Positions 18,748 through 26,842 of a DNA stretch of 64,000 bases are shown here, piece by piece. The stretch is from Streptomyces sp. NBC_01689 (GTDB lineage Bacteria > Actinomycetota > Actinomycetes > Streptomycetales > Streptomycetaceae). The notes beneath the pieces were generated by a model that ran no database searches, had not been told where the DNA came from, and was given only the letters and a program-made list of their open reading frames with translations. How positions within the stretch are numbered: the first letter of the stretch is position 1; the number at the start of each line of letters is the position of its first letter. Made by a program: the position numbers and the translations under genes. The stretch covers positions 6,634,001 through 6,698,000 of the forward strand of contig NZ_CP109592.1 of the NCBI RefSeq assembly GCF_036250675.1, written 5' to 3'.

Positions 18748-19506
18748 ATGGGGGCGGGATCGGCAATGGGCTTCTGGGACGAGCTGTGGCGCGGGCGCAC
18801 GACGGACTTCGACTCCGGCAGCGCGGCCACCAACTCCATCGAACTGACGAAACGCAGCCACACGGTGTCGCTCACCAAACAGGGCGCCGCCACCGGAAAC
18901 CTCCGCATCAACCTCTCCTGGCGGATGCGCACCTCCGACATCGGCGGCGGTCAGCAGCGTGGCAGCCTGCTGCGCCACCCCCTCAAGATCTTCAAGCCGG
19001 ACGTGGTCCAGGCGCACACCCAGAGCATGGTGAACGTCGACCTCGACCTCGGCGTGCTGTACGAGCTCACGGACGGCACCAAGGGCGTGGTCCAGCCGCT
19101 CGGCGGCCTCCTCGGCGAGATAAACGACCCGCCGTTCGTGAAGCTCAGCGGCGACGACCGGTTCGGTTCCGGCTCCGGCGAGACGGCGTACGTCAACCTC
19201 GACCACCGCGACGACATCAAACGACTGCTGGTCTTCGTCTACATCTACGACCAGACCCCCGCCTTCGACCGTACGCACGCCGTCATCACGCTCTACCCGA
19301 GCAACGGCCCGCGGATCGAGATCGGCCTCGACGAACGCCATCCGCAGGCCCGGTCCTGCGCGGTGGTGATGATCGAGAACAACAAGGGCGAGATCACCGT
19401 GCGCCGCGAGGTGAAGTTCGTCTACGGCTTCCAGGCCGAACTCGACCGGCTGTACGGCTGGGGACTGCAGTGGGGGCGGGGGTACAAGTCCAAGGTCGAC
19501 CGCTGA
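18748..19506 (+). CDS. TerA/TerD-related tellurium resistance protein
   Basis: 252 residues with a TerD-like beta-sandwich: V-N-V-D-L-D-L-G-V-L-Y-E-L carries the acidic positions, followed by TAYVNLDHRDDIKRLLVFVYIY and RIEIGLDERH blocks shared with Ter proteins. It lacks the FDLDASA loop of true TerD, so it is nearer the TerA side of the family. The ATG at 18748 (MGAGSAMGFW) or 18766 (MGFWDELW) could be used. It lies downstream of terC in the same direction and converges on another TerD-domain gene. Confidence 0.85.
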   Translation: MGAGSAMGFWDELWRGRTTDFDSGSAATNSIELTKRSHTVSLTKQGAATGNLRINLSWRMRTSDIGGGQQRGSLLRHPLKIFKPDVVQAHTQSMVNVDLDLGVLYELTDGTKGVVQPLGGLLGEINDPPFVKLSGDDRFGSGSGETAYVNLDHRDDIKRLLVFVYIYDQTPAFDRTHAVITLYPSNGPRIEIGLDERHPQARSCAVVMIENNKGEITVRREVKFVYGFQAELDRLYGWGLQWGRGYKSKVDR

Positions 19507-19568
19507 CCCCACACCCGTCCCGCCGGGCGGCTTCCCGCCGTCCGCCGTGCCCGTCCCGGGGCCGCCGC

Positions 19569-19613
19569 CGGGCAGGTCTCCACCTGCCCGCCCGAGCGGC
19601 CCCGCGGGGCCGC
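19569..19613. terminator. Paired hairpins between convergent Ter genes
   Basis: CGGGCAGGT-CTCC-ACCTGCCCG (19569-19590) and the GCGGCCCC/GGGGCCGC palindrome (19596-19613) lie between the stops of two convergent genes and can serve both directions. Confidence 0.75.
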
Positions 19614-19614
19614 C

Positions 19615-20478
19615 TCAGCGGCCGACGAACTGGGGGCCCTGCGGCGGCAGCCGGAAATCCGGGTCGGGCAGGGTGCCCACGGCCTGCGGGAAGCCGTACG
19701 CCGGGGGGACGGCGGGTGCCGTCTGCGGCTGCGGATAGCCGTAGGCCGGCCGGCTCGCCGGCTGGGGATAGCCGTAGGCGGGCTGCGCCGGCGCCGTCTG
19801 CGGCTGCGGATAGCCGTACCCGGACTGCGGGGGCACCGGGGCGGGCTGCTCGGCCGGCAGCGGTACAGAGGTCTCCGGCGATGTCACCGGAACGGCCCAG
19901 TCCGCCGCCTCCGGCACGGTCCCGGCCTCCGGCTCCGACTCGTCCACCGTGATCCCGAAGTCGGAGGCCAGCCCCTCCAGCCCGTTCGGATAGCCCTCGC
20001 CGAGCGCCCGGAACTTCCAGCCCGCACCGCGGCGGTACAGTTCGCCGCAGATCAGCGCCGTCTCCGTACCGGTCTCCGGCTTGATGTCGAAGTACGCCAG
20101 CGGTTCACCCTCGGCACCGGAGGCGTCGTACAGCAGAATGCGCAGGGACCGTACGCGGTCGAAGGAGACCCCGTCCGCCGATGCGACCAGCAGAATCTGT
20201 CCGACGCCGGACTCGACACCGGCCAGATCTGTCTGGATCGTGTCGGTGAGGCCCTCGGCGACGCGCTTCTTGCCGAGGCGCCAGACCTTGCCCGAAGGAT
20301 GACGTGGCTGGTTGTAGAAGACGAAGTCCTCGTCGGATCGCACACGACCGTCGGCACCGAGGAGCAGTGCCGAGGCGTCGACGTCCGGGACACCCTGCCC
20401 GGGCGTCCAGCGCAGCACGGCACGAACCGCTGTGGCGTCCAGCGGGATGTTCGACCCCTTCAGCATCGCGTGCGTCAT
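19615..20478 (-). CDS. TerD domain protein with low-complexity Pro/Tyr/Gln tail
   Basis: 287 residues. The first 180 form a TerD domain ([60 protein letters not shown]). The last 100 are a tail of imperfect Y-G-Y-P-Q-P(QTAPA) repeats, about six copies, rich in Pro, Tyr and Gln. Such tails favour multivalent contacts or condensation; no catalytic domain follows. The gene is divergent from the HpcH-PRTase-HAD operon and probably works with it. The ATG at 20478 is taken; a second at 20466 is possible. Confidence 0.9.
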   Translation of the reverse strand: MTHAMLKGSNIPLDATAVRAVLRWTPGQGVPDVDASALLLGADGRVRSDEDFVFYNQPRHPSGKVWRLGKKRVAEGLTDTIQTDLAGVESGVGQILLVASADGVSFDRVRSLRILLYDASGAEGEPLAYFDIKPETGTETALICGELYRRGAGWKFRALGEGYPNGLEGLASDFGITVDESEPEAGTVPEAADWAVPVTSPETSVPLPAEQPAPVPPQSGYGYPQPQTAPAQPAYGYPQPASRPAYGYPQPQTAPAVPPAYGFPQAVGTLPDPDFRLPPQGPQFVGR

Positions 20479-20667
20479 GCGGTCATCCTGCCCTCTCGGT
20501 CCTGGTCACGACAATGCGGGGTGAGGATTCCCCATCGGAGCGTGAGGTCAACCGACATGGCCGGGTTACCTGAACTTCACACCCGGTGGGAACCCCTGAC
20601 ATGCGTTTGTACGTACTATTACCGGCCACCTCCCGATAGATCCGACTAGCCGCCATGGGGGAGTCTC

Positions 20668-21834
20668 ATGCGTCATTTCGGGCACATCGCCCCTGAAGAG
20701 CGGCAGCGACTCTTCCACCGCGAGCCCTGCCTCTTCACCGCCGACTCCCCGCCCCGCCTGCTGGCGGCGGCCCTGGGAGCCACGCTCTACAGCCCCGCGA
20801 CCCGGCCCCAGCTGGCCGACGACGTCCTCAAGCAGGCCGCACGCGGCGTGGTCTCCATGGTGCTGTGCCTGGAGGACTCGATCGACGACTCCGAGGTCGT
20901 GGCGGCGGAGCAGAACCTCGTCCGGCAGTTCGCCGACCTGGCCGCCCGGCCCGCGGCCGAGCTCCCGCTGCTGTTCGTACGGGTGCGCGAGCCGGAACAG
21001 ATCCCCGACCTCGTGCGGCGCTTCGGCGCGTCCGTACGGCTGCTGTCCGGATTCGTCCTGCCGAAGTTCACCGAGGAGCGGGGCGTCCCCTTCCTGGAGG
21101 CGCTCACCGCCGCCGAGGCCGCGAGCGGGCGCCGGCTCTTCGCCATGCCCGTCCTCGAGTCGCCCTGCCTGCTGTACCTGGAGAGCCGCCGCGAGACCCT
21201 GGCGGGCATCTCCCGGGTCGTCGACAAGTACCGCGACCGCGTCCTCGCGCTGCGCCTGGGCGTCACCGACTTCTGCTCGGCGTACGGACTGCGGCGGGCG
21301 CCCGACATGACCGCCTACGACGTCCAGATCGTCGCCTCCGTGATCGCCGACGTGGTGAACACGCTGGGCCGCGCGGACGGCACCGGCTTCACGGTGACCG
21401 GGCCGGTCTGGGAGTACTTCCGGGTGCAGGAACGTATGTTCAAGCCGCAGCTGCGCCGCAGCCCCTTCCAGGAGGGCGAGGTCGAGGAGCTGCGCGAGGC
21501 ACTCATCGAGCACGACATGGACGGACTGCTGCGGGAGATCGCCCTCGACCGCGCCAACGGACTGCTCGGCAAGACCTGCATCCACCCCTCGCACGTCCCG
21601 GCCGTGCACGCCCTGTCCGTCGTCAGCCACGAGGAGTGGAGCGACGCGCAGGACATCCTGCGGCCAGAACGCGGCGGCGGAGGCGTCCTGCGGTCGGCGT
21701 ACACGAACAAGATGAACGAGGTGAAGCCGCACCGCGCCTGGGCCGAGCGCACTCTGGAGCGCGCCGAGGTGTTCGGTGTCGCCAACGAGGACATCGGCTT
21801 CGTGGAGCTGCTCGCCGCCGGGCTCCCGGCCTGA
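20668..21834 (+). CDS. HpcH/HpaI (citrate lyase beta-like) aldolase of the Ter-associated operon
   Basis: A 388-residue TIM-barrel lyase. Metal and substrate positions appear in V-L-C-L-E-D-S-I-D-D, A-L-R-L-G-V-T-D-F-C and the C-terminal GKTCIHPSHV segment. In many bacteria a lyase of this family is encoded beside a PRTase-TRSP-PELOTA protein and a HAD phosphatase within Ter loci. Comparative genomics proposed that this module makes a nucleoside-like metabolite; the product is not known. The ATG at 20668 follows GGGGGAG at 4-base spacing. The next gene begins 43 bases after its stop. Confidence 0.9.
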   Translation: MRHFGHIAPEERQRLFHREPCLFTADSPPRLLAAALGATLYSPATRPQLADDVLKQAARGVVSMVLCLEDSIDDSEVVAAEQNLVRQFADLAARPAAELPLLFVRVREPEQIPDLVRRFGASVRLLSGFVLPKFTEERGVPFLEALTAAEAASGRRLFAMPVLESPCLLYLESRRETLAGISRVVDKYRDRVLALRLGVTDFCSAYGLRRAPDMTAYDVQIVASVIADVVNTLGRADGTGFTVTGPVWEYFRVQERMFKPQLRRSPFQEGEVEELREALIEHDMDGLLREIALDRANGLLGKTCIHPSHVPAVHALSVVSHEEWSDAQDILRPERGGGGVLRSAYTNKMNEVKPHRAWAERTLERAEVFGVANEDIGFVELLAAGLPA

Positions 21835-21877
21835 CCGGGCCGCGCCGACACGTACGACCTCGCAGACTAAGGAATCG

Positions 21878-24583
21878 ATGGACAACGTGGTGTGGACGGG
21901 GACCTGGGTCGCGCGGCGGCTCGGTGTCGAACTCGTCGGTGACGAGAAGCTGGCCGACCTGCTGGGGCTCGCGCTGCGGCGCAACCCCCGGCGGGCCCAC
22001 CTGCTGGTCTCGAACGTCCTGGGCAAGCACGTCCCGCAGTCGCCGTCCGTGGTGTACGGCCACGGGATCGCGCTCGGCCGCCGGGTGCGGGAGCTGCTCG
22101 GCACCGAGGAGGCCCGTGCCGCGGTCGTCCTCGGCTACGCGGAGACGGCCACCGGGCTCGGCCACTGCGTCGCCGACGGGGTGGGCCTCGCGCCCTACCT
22201 CCACTCGACGCGCCGGCCCGTCCCGGGCGTCACCCCGGCGGGCGGTTTCGAGGAGTCGCACTCGCACGCCACCTCCCATCTCCTGCTGCCGCAGGACCCC
22301 GGTCTGCTGGCGGGGGACGGTCCGCTGGTCCTCGTCGACGACGAGTTCTCGACCGGCAACACCGTCCTCAACACCATCCGCGACCTGCACGCCCGCCATC
22401 CGCGCGAGCGGTACGTGATAGTCGCGCTGGTCGACATGCGGTCGGCCGCCGATCTGGGGCGCCTGGAGGACTTCGCCCGGGAGATCGGGGCCCGGGTTGA
22501 CCTGGTCGTCGCGGCCAGCGGCACGGTGAAGCTCCCAGAGGGCGTACTGGAGAAGGGCCAGGCCCTGGTGGCGGAGTACGAGTCCGCGGACCGGGACGCC
22601 GTGACGTCCGGGCGCGCCCCGGACGCCGGGTCCGTGCCCGCGGCCGGTGCGGCAGCGGGCGACGAAGCCGTTCGCCCCGCCCCGGTGACACCCGCCCCGG
22701 TGACACCCGCGGACGCGCCGTCGGCCCGGCGGCCCGGGGCCGCGCACGGGACGGCCGCCGAGGACGGCCCGTCCCCCGCCGCCGGCACCGCGGGAGCGGC
22801 CCACGGCCCGGCCGGAGGGCGCGGAAGCGTCCCGCGCCGCCGTACGCACCCGGCCGCCACCCGGGTCGAGCTCGGCTGGCCGCGCGGAGTTCCCGACGGC
22901 GGCCGGCACGGCTTCACGCCCGGCCACCGCGTCCGGCTGGACGGCACGCTGCCCGCCATGGCCGCCCGGATCGCGGAGGCGCTGCCGGACGGCGCCCGCC
23001 GCGTGCTGGTACTCGGCTTCGAGGAGCTGATGTACGCGCCACTGCGGCTCGCCGCGGAACTGGAGCAGGTCGTGGCCGCCGAGGTGCGCTACTCCACGAC
23101 CACCAGGTCCCCGGTCCTCGCCGTCGACGACCCCGGCTACGCGATACGCACCCGGCTCGCCTTCCCCGCCCACGACCACCCGGACGACGGCCCGGGGGAG
23201 CGGTACGCCTACAACGTCGCCGGCGCCGGCTTCGACGCCGTCGTGGCCGTCGTGGACTCCGCCGCCGACACCGCCGAGCTGCACGCCCCCGGCGGACTCC
23301 TGGACCGGCTCGCCGGCCACACCCCGAGCGTCCTGCTCGCCGTGGTCCCCTCCCACGTCCCCGCCCGGCGCTCCACCGAAAGGCCCTCCATGCTGCCCGA
23401 GCCCCTTCGCGGCCCCGCCTTCTCCTCGTACGCGCCGGACGAGGTCGGCTGGCTGCTGCGGGACCTCTCGGACGTGACCCTGGAGGCACCGACGGAGGAG
23501 CGCGAGGAGGCGATCCAGAGCGGCGGCGCCCATTACGCCGAGTCGCTGCCCGTCGAGTACCAGCCGAGCGACCAGTACCAGGAACTGTTCCGCGCGGCCC
23601 TCGCGACCTCGGCGGCGCGCATCGCCCAGGCCGTCGGCGCCGTCACCGAACTGGTGCTCGCCGAACGCTCCCGCTCCCCGCTCGGCCCCGGCCCGGACGC
23701 CTCCGCCTCCCGGCCGGTCCTGGTGTCCCTGGCCCGCGCGGGAACCCCCGTCGGCGTCCTGATGCGCCGCTGGGCCCGCCACCACCACGGCGTCGACCTG
23801 CCGCACTACGCCGTCTCCATCGTCCGCGGCCGCGGCATCGACCCCAACGCACTGCGCTGGCTGGCCGCCCACCACGACCCCGCCGACGTCGTCTTCGTCG
23901 ACGGCTGGACCGGCAAGGGCGCCATCACCCGTGAACTGGCCCAGGCCGTCGAGGAGTTCGAGGCGGCCGAGGGCATCACCGGCTTCGACCCGGAGATCGC
24001 GGTCCTCGCCGACCCGGGCTCCTGCGTCCGGACGTACGGCACCCGTGAGGACTTCCTGATCCCCTCCGCCTGCCTCAACTCGACCGTGTCCGGGCTGATA
24101 TCGCGGACCGTCCTGCGCTCCGACCTGGTCGGCCCGCACGACTTCCACGGCGCGAAGTTCTACCGCGAACTCGCCGGCTCCGACGTCTCCGTCGAGTTCC
24201 TCGACGCCGTGGAGGCCCACTTCCCCGACGTCGCCGAGGCGGCCCGCACCCAGGCGAAGGAACTCCTCACCGCCGACCGCACCCCCACCTGGGAGGGCTG
24301 GGCGGCCGTCGAGCGGATCAGCGAGGAGTACGGGATCCACGACGTGAACCTCGTCAAGCCGGGCGTCGGCGAGACCACCCGGGTACTGCTGCGCCGGGTC
24401 CCCTGGAAGATCCTGGCCCGCGCGGGAGCCGGCGCCGATCTCGATCACGTACGGCTGCTCGCCGAGCAGCGCGGGGTGCCCGTCGAGGAGGTCGCCGAAC
24501 TCCCCTACACCTGCGTGGGGTTGATCCACCCGAAGTACACGCGCGGCGCGACCGGCGCCGACGGCCGGGCGGTGGCGGTCTGA
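21878..24583 (+). CDS. Fused double phosphoribosyltransferase (PRTase_2-TRSP / PRTase_1-PELOTA) of the Ter pathway
   Basis: A 901-residue multidomain enzyme. Residues 1-230 form a PRTase with a textbook PRPP loop V-L-V-D-D-E-F-S-T-G-N-T (151-162). A Pro/Ala-rich linker (about 245-330) leads to a TRSP-like region (GHRVRLDGTLPAMAARIAEA onward). A second PRTase-like domain has V-V-F-V-D-G-W-T-G-K-G around residue 675. The last 60 residues (RVLLRRVPWKILARAG...) resemble the PELOTA RNA-binding module. In other genomes the two PRTases are separate genes, so this is a natural fusion. ATG 21878 follows AAGGAA. Its stop overlaps the next ATG (TGATG), giving tight coupling. Domain names rest on motif recognition, not a search. 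Confidence 0.88.
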   Translation: MDNVVWTGTWVARRLGVELVGDEKLADLLGLALRRNPRRAHLLVSNVLGKHVPQSPSVVYGHGIALGRRVRELLGTEEARAAVVLGYAETATGLGHCVADGVGLAPYLHSTRRPVPGVTPAGGFEESHSHATSHLLLPQDPGLLAGDGPLVLVDDEFSTGNTVLNTIRDLHARHPRERYVIVALVDMRSAADLGRLEDFAREIGARVDLVVAASGTVKLPEGVLEKGQALVAEYESADRDAVTSGRAPDAGSVPAAGAAAGDEAVRPAPVTPAPVTPADAPSARRPGAAHGTAAEDGPSPAAGTAGAAHGPAGGRGSVPRRRTHPAATRVELGWPRGVPDGGRHGFTPGHRVRLDGTLPAMAARIAEALPDGARRVLVLGFEELMYAPLRLAAELEQVVAAEVRYSTTTRSPVLAVDDPGYAIRTRLAFPAHDHPDDGPGERYAYNVAGAGFDAVVAVVDSAADTAELHAPGGLLDRLAGHTPSVLLAVVPSHVPARRSTERPSMLPEPLRGPAFSSYAPDEVGWLLRDLSDVTLEAPTEEREEAIQSGGAHYAESLPVEYQPSDQYQELFRAALATSAARIAQAVGAVTELVLAERSRSPLGPGPDASASRPVLVSLARAGTPVGVLMRRWARHHHGVDLPHYAVSIVRGRGIDPNALRWLAAHHDPADVVFVDGWTGKGAITRELAQAVEEFEAAEGITGFDPEIAVLADPGSCVRTYGTREDFLIPSACLNSTVSGLISRTVLRSDLVGPHDFHGAKFYRELAGSDVSVEFLDAVEAHFPDVAEAARTQAKELLTADRTPTWEGWAAVERISEEYGIHDVNLVKPGVGETTRVLLRRVPWKILARAGAGADLDHVRLLAEQRGVPVEEVAELPYTCVGLIHPKYTRGATGADGRAVAV

Positions 24584-25410
24584 TGGCCGCCGCGAAGGCG
24601 CTCGTCGCCAGCGATCTGGACCGTACGCTCATCTACTCCGCCGCGGCCCTCGGGCTGACGATGCCGGACGCCCGGGCCCCCCGGCTGCTCTGCGTCGAGG
24701 TGCACGAGAGCAGGCCGCTGTCGTACATGACCGAGACGGCCGCCGCGCTGCTCCCGGAACTCGGCGACCGGGCGCACTTCGTGCCGACCACGACCCGCAC
24801 CCGCAAGCAGTACCAGCGCATCAACCTGCCGGGCCCCGCACCGAAGTACGCGATCTGTGCCAACGGCGGGCACCTGCTCGTCGACGGTGTGTCCGACCCG
24901 GCGTGGCACGCCGGGGTGAGCGCGCGGCTCGCCGCGGAGTGCGCTCCGCTGGCCGAGGTGCGCGCCCACCTGGAGGCGACCGCCGACCCGGCCTGGGTGC
25001 GCAAGCACCGGGTGGCGGAGGACCTGTTCGTCTATCTCGTGGTCGAGCGCGAACTGCTCCCCGAGGAGTGGGTGAAGAGCCTCGCGGTGTGGGCCGAGAA
25101 CCGCGGCTGGACCGTCTCGCTCCAGGGGCGCAAGATCTACGCCGTCCCGAAGCCGCTCACCAAGAGCGCGGCGATGCGCGAGGTCGCCCGGCGCACCGGC
25201 GCCACGCTGACCCTCGCCGCCGGTGACTCCCTGCTCGACGCCGACCTGCTGCTGGCCGCCGACCGGGGCTGGCGCCCCGGCCACGGTGAGCTGGCCGAGG
25301 CCGACTGGGCCGGGCCCGCGGTCACGGCGCTCCCGGAACGGGGCGTCGCGGCGGGCGAACGGATCCTGCGGGAGTTCATGACCGCCGCCGCCCACCCGGA
25401 GCCGTCCTGA
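24583..25410 (+). CDS. HAD family phosphatase of the Ter-associated operon
   Basis: 275 residues with HAD motif I A-S-D-L-D-R-T-L (Asp11/Asp13), motif II in P-T-T-T-R-T, a cap region, a conserved Lys in K-P-L-T-K-S-A-A-M, and motif IV G-D-S-L-L-D-A-D. It therefore looks like a competent phosphohydrolase. It is translationally coupled to the PRTase fusion, which fits dephosphorylation of a phosphoribosyl intermediate; the substrate is inferred from context only. The transcript then enters the 44-bp-period repeat array. Confidence 0.9.
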   Translation: MAAAKALVASDLDRTLIYSAAALGLTMPDARAPRLLCVEVHESRPLSYMTETAAALLPELGDRAHFVPTTTRTRKQYQRINLPGPAPKYAICANGGHLLVDGVSDPAWHAGVSARLAAECAPLAEVRAHLEATADPAWVRKHRVAEDLFVYLVVERELLPEEWVKSLAVWAENRGWTVSLQGRKIYAVPKPLTKSAAMREVARRTGATLTLAAGDSLLDADLLLAADRGWRPGHGELAEADWAGPAVTALPERGVAAGERILREFMTAAAHPEPS

Positions 25411-25416
25411 CGCCCG

Positions 25417-26115
25417 GCCGCGGGGGTTTCGACGGGGACCCGGGACTGTCCTGACGTGTGGCCCGGTCGGTCCGATGCCCGACGCGGACCGGCAGTCCGG
25501 CGTGGACCCGGGGCCGGTCTGACGGCCGCCCCGGGCGGATCCGACGCGGACTTGGGGCCGATCGGGCGTCCAACTCGGACCGGTTCGGAACGCACTTGGG
25601 GTCGACCTGACATCGAACTCGAACGGGTTCGACGTGGACCTGGTACCGGTCGCACGCCCAACCGGAGCCAGTTGAAGGTCAGTCGGGCTGCTTCGAAGCC
25701 CGACCCCGGCCGTTCCGAACACCCGGGCCGTGTGGGACGCACCGCACCTGGTGCTGCTGAAGAAGCGGCGAGCCTCCCGGCGGCACCTGGCCGCGTGGAA
25801 CGACGTCGGCGTGGTCCCTGTCGGGCGGCCCGAACATGGGAGGAGCCGATCACCGTCCGCGACCAGGCCGGCTCCTTGGCTCGCACCGGGGCGGGTCCGA
25901 ACCCGGACCGGCCCGCCGTGGGCCCGGGGCCGATCTGACGCGTACCGGGGCCGGTCCGACCCGCACTCGGTCGCCGGTCCGAAGCCCCACCCGGACCGGC
26001 CCGCCGTGGACCCGGGGCCGATCTGACGCGTACCGGGGCCCCTCCGACCCACACCCGGGCCGGCCCGCCGCATGCCCGGGGGAGGGAGGCCCGCCGCGTA
26101 CCCGGGGGAAAGCCC
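25417..26115. repeat. Degenerate 44-bp-period tandem repeat array, non-coding
   Basis: A 20-bp core close to GACCCGGGGCCGATCTGACG recurs every 44 bp: clear copies start at 25505, 25549, 25593 and 25637, with weaker ones at 25417 and 25461, and the same 44-bp step reappears at 25920, 25964, 26008 and 26052. The 24-bp spacers are also alike (TCCAACTCGGACCGGTTCG type). 25901-25952 and 25989-26040 are 52-bp copies differing at one base. A 44-bp unit is not a multiple of three, so the long open frames here are not proteins. Spacers are too alike for CRISPR. The middle (about 25740-25880) has lost the pattern. Confidence 0.85.
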
Positions 26116-26260
26116 GCGCACCCGGCCCGGGCCGGTCCGTACCCCCGTGCGGACCGGCGGACGCTCCCGCGGCGCCGTCCGGGAGGACGACGGCGGAGGC
26201 CGGGAGCGTCACCCCTGGCATCCGCCGGACCTACGTGAAGAGTTCCTGAGAAAAGTCGGG

Positions 26261-26488
26261 TCAGCCGCAGCAGCCTCCACCGCAGCAACCGCCGCCGCCC
26301 CCGCCCCCACCACCGCTCGGGCGGGGCGCCGGCGCCCCGCCGCCGGTCGCGACTGCGACGGTGGAGAGAAGTTTCACTGTGTCGTCATGTCCGGCGGGGC
26401 AGGCCGCCGGAGCCGCGGAATCCGCCATCGGGCGGCTCAGTTCGAAGGTGTCGCCGCAGGTCCGGCAGCGGTACTCGTAGCGAGGCAT
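26261..26488 (-). CDS. FmdB-type zinc ribbon protein with Gly/Cys tail
   Basis: A 75-residue protein. The N-terminal FmdB zinc ribbon shows M-P-R-Y-E-Y-R-C-R-T-C-G (first CxxC at residues 8-11) and a later Cys at 30; only one Cys is visible in that second half-site, followed by an H-D. The tail is almost pure glycine ending in C-C-G-G-G-C-C-G, an extra Cys-rich patch that could bind metal. Such proteins are frequent small Streptomyces genes of unknown function, possibly regulatory. Confidence 0.85.
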   Translation of the reverse strand: MPRYEYRCRTCGDTFELSRPMADSAAPAACPAGHDDTVKLLSTVAVATGGGAPAPRPSGGGGGGGGGCCGGGCCG

Positions 26489-26842
26489 GTGCCCAGGTTA
26501 GCGGGCTGATGGCGGCGATCGCAGTCTTCCGGGACGCGGCTTTCCGGAGGGGACGGCAGGGACCGGAAACAGACAGTTCACGCTCGCGCGCGGCAGGCCG
26601 ACTTGAGCTCCGGAACATTTCTGTCTCGTTCCTGAGCGAAGAGATCGTATTAGTCGCTGATAATTTAAGAGGGCCGCGACGAGCCGCAAGGTCGGGGAGG
26701 GGGGCTCGCAGCCGCATGTGCGGCCGCTGCATCTGCCCGCGCGCGCAATTCCGAAGTGCGGAGGGAGACGCAGTCGTGATCGAGGCATGGCATCGCTTGG
26801 ATGCCCCGCATCCCCTGGGCCGTCCATGTGCCGGAGCCCGCC
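26489..26842. other. Leader region upstream of the PBP-like gene
   Basis: An intergenic stretch with an A+T-richer patch at 26630-26670 (GATCGTATTAGTCGCTGATAATTTAAGAG), unusual for this genome and a likely promoter site for the downstream gene. No gene recognised; the open frames across it have no family resemblance. Confidence 0.5.

Noticed and set aside
25417..26115. CRISPR array
   Set aside because: Periodic, but the spacers resemble one another, the units are degenerate and no cas gene is nearby.
25137..26288. Long minus-strand open frames over the repeat array
   Set aside because: The 44-bp unit is not divisible by three and the translations are Arg/Pro/Gly repeats typical of shadow frames in G+C-rich DNA.
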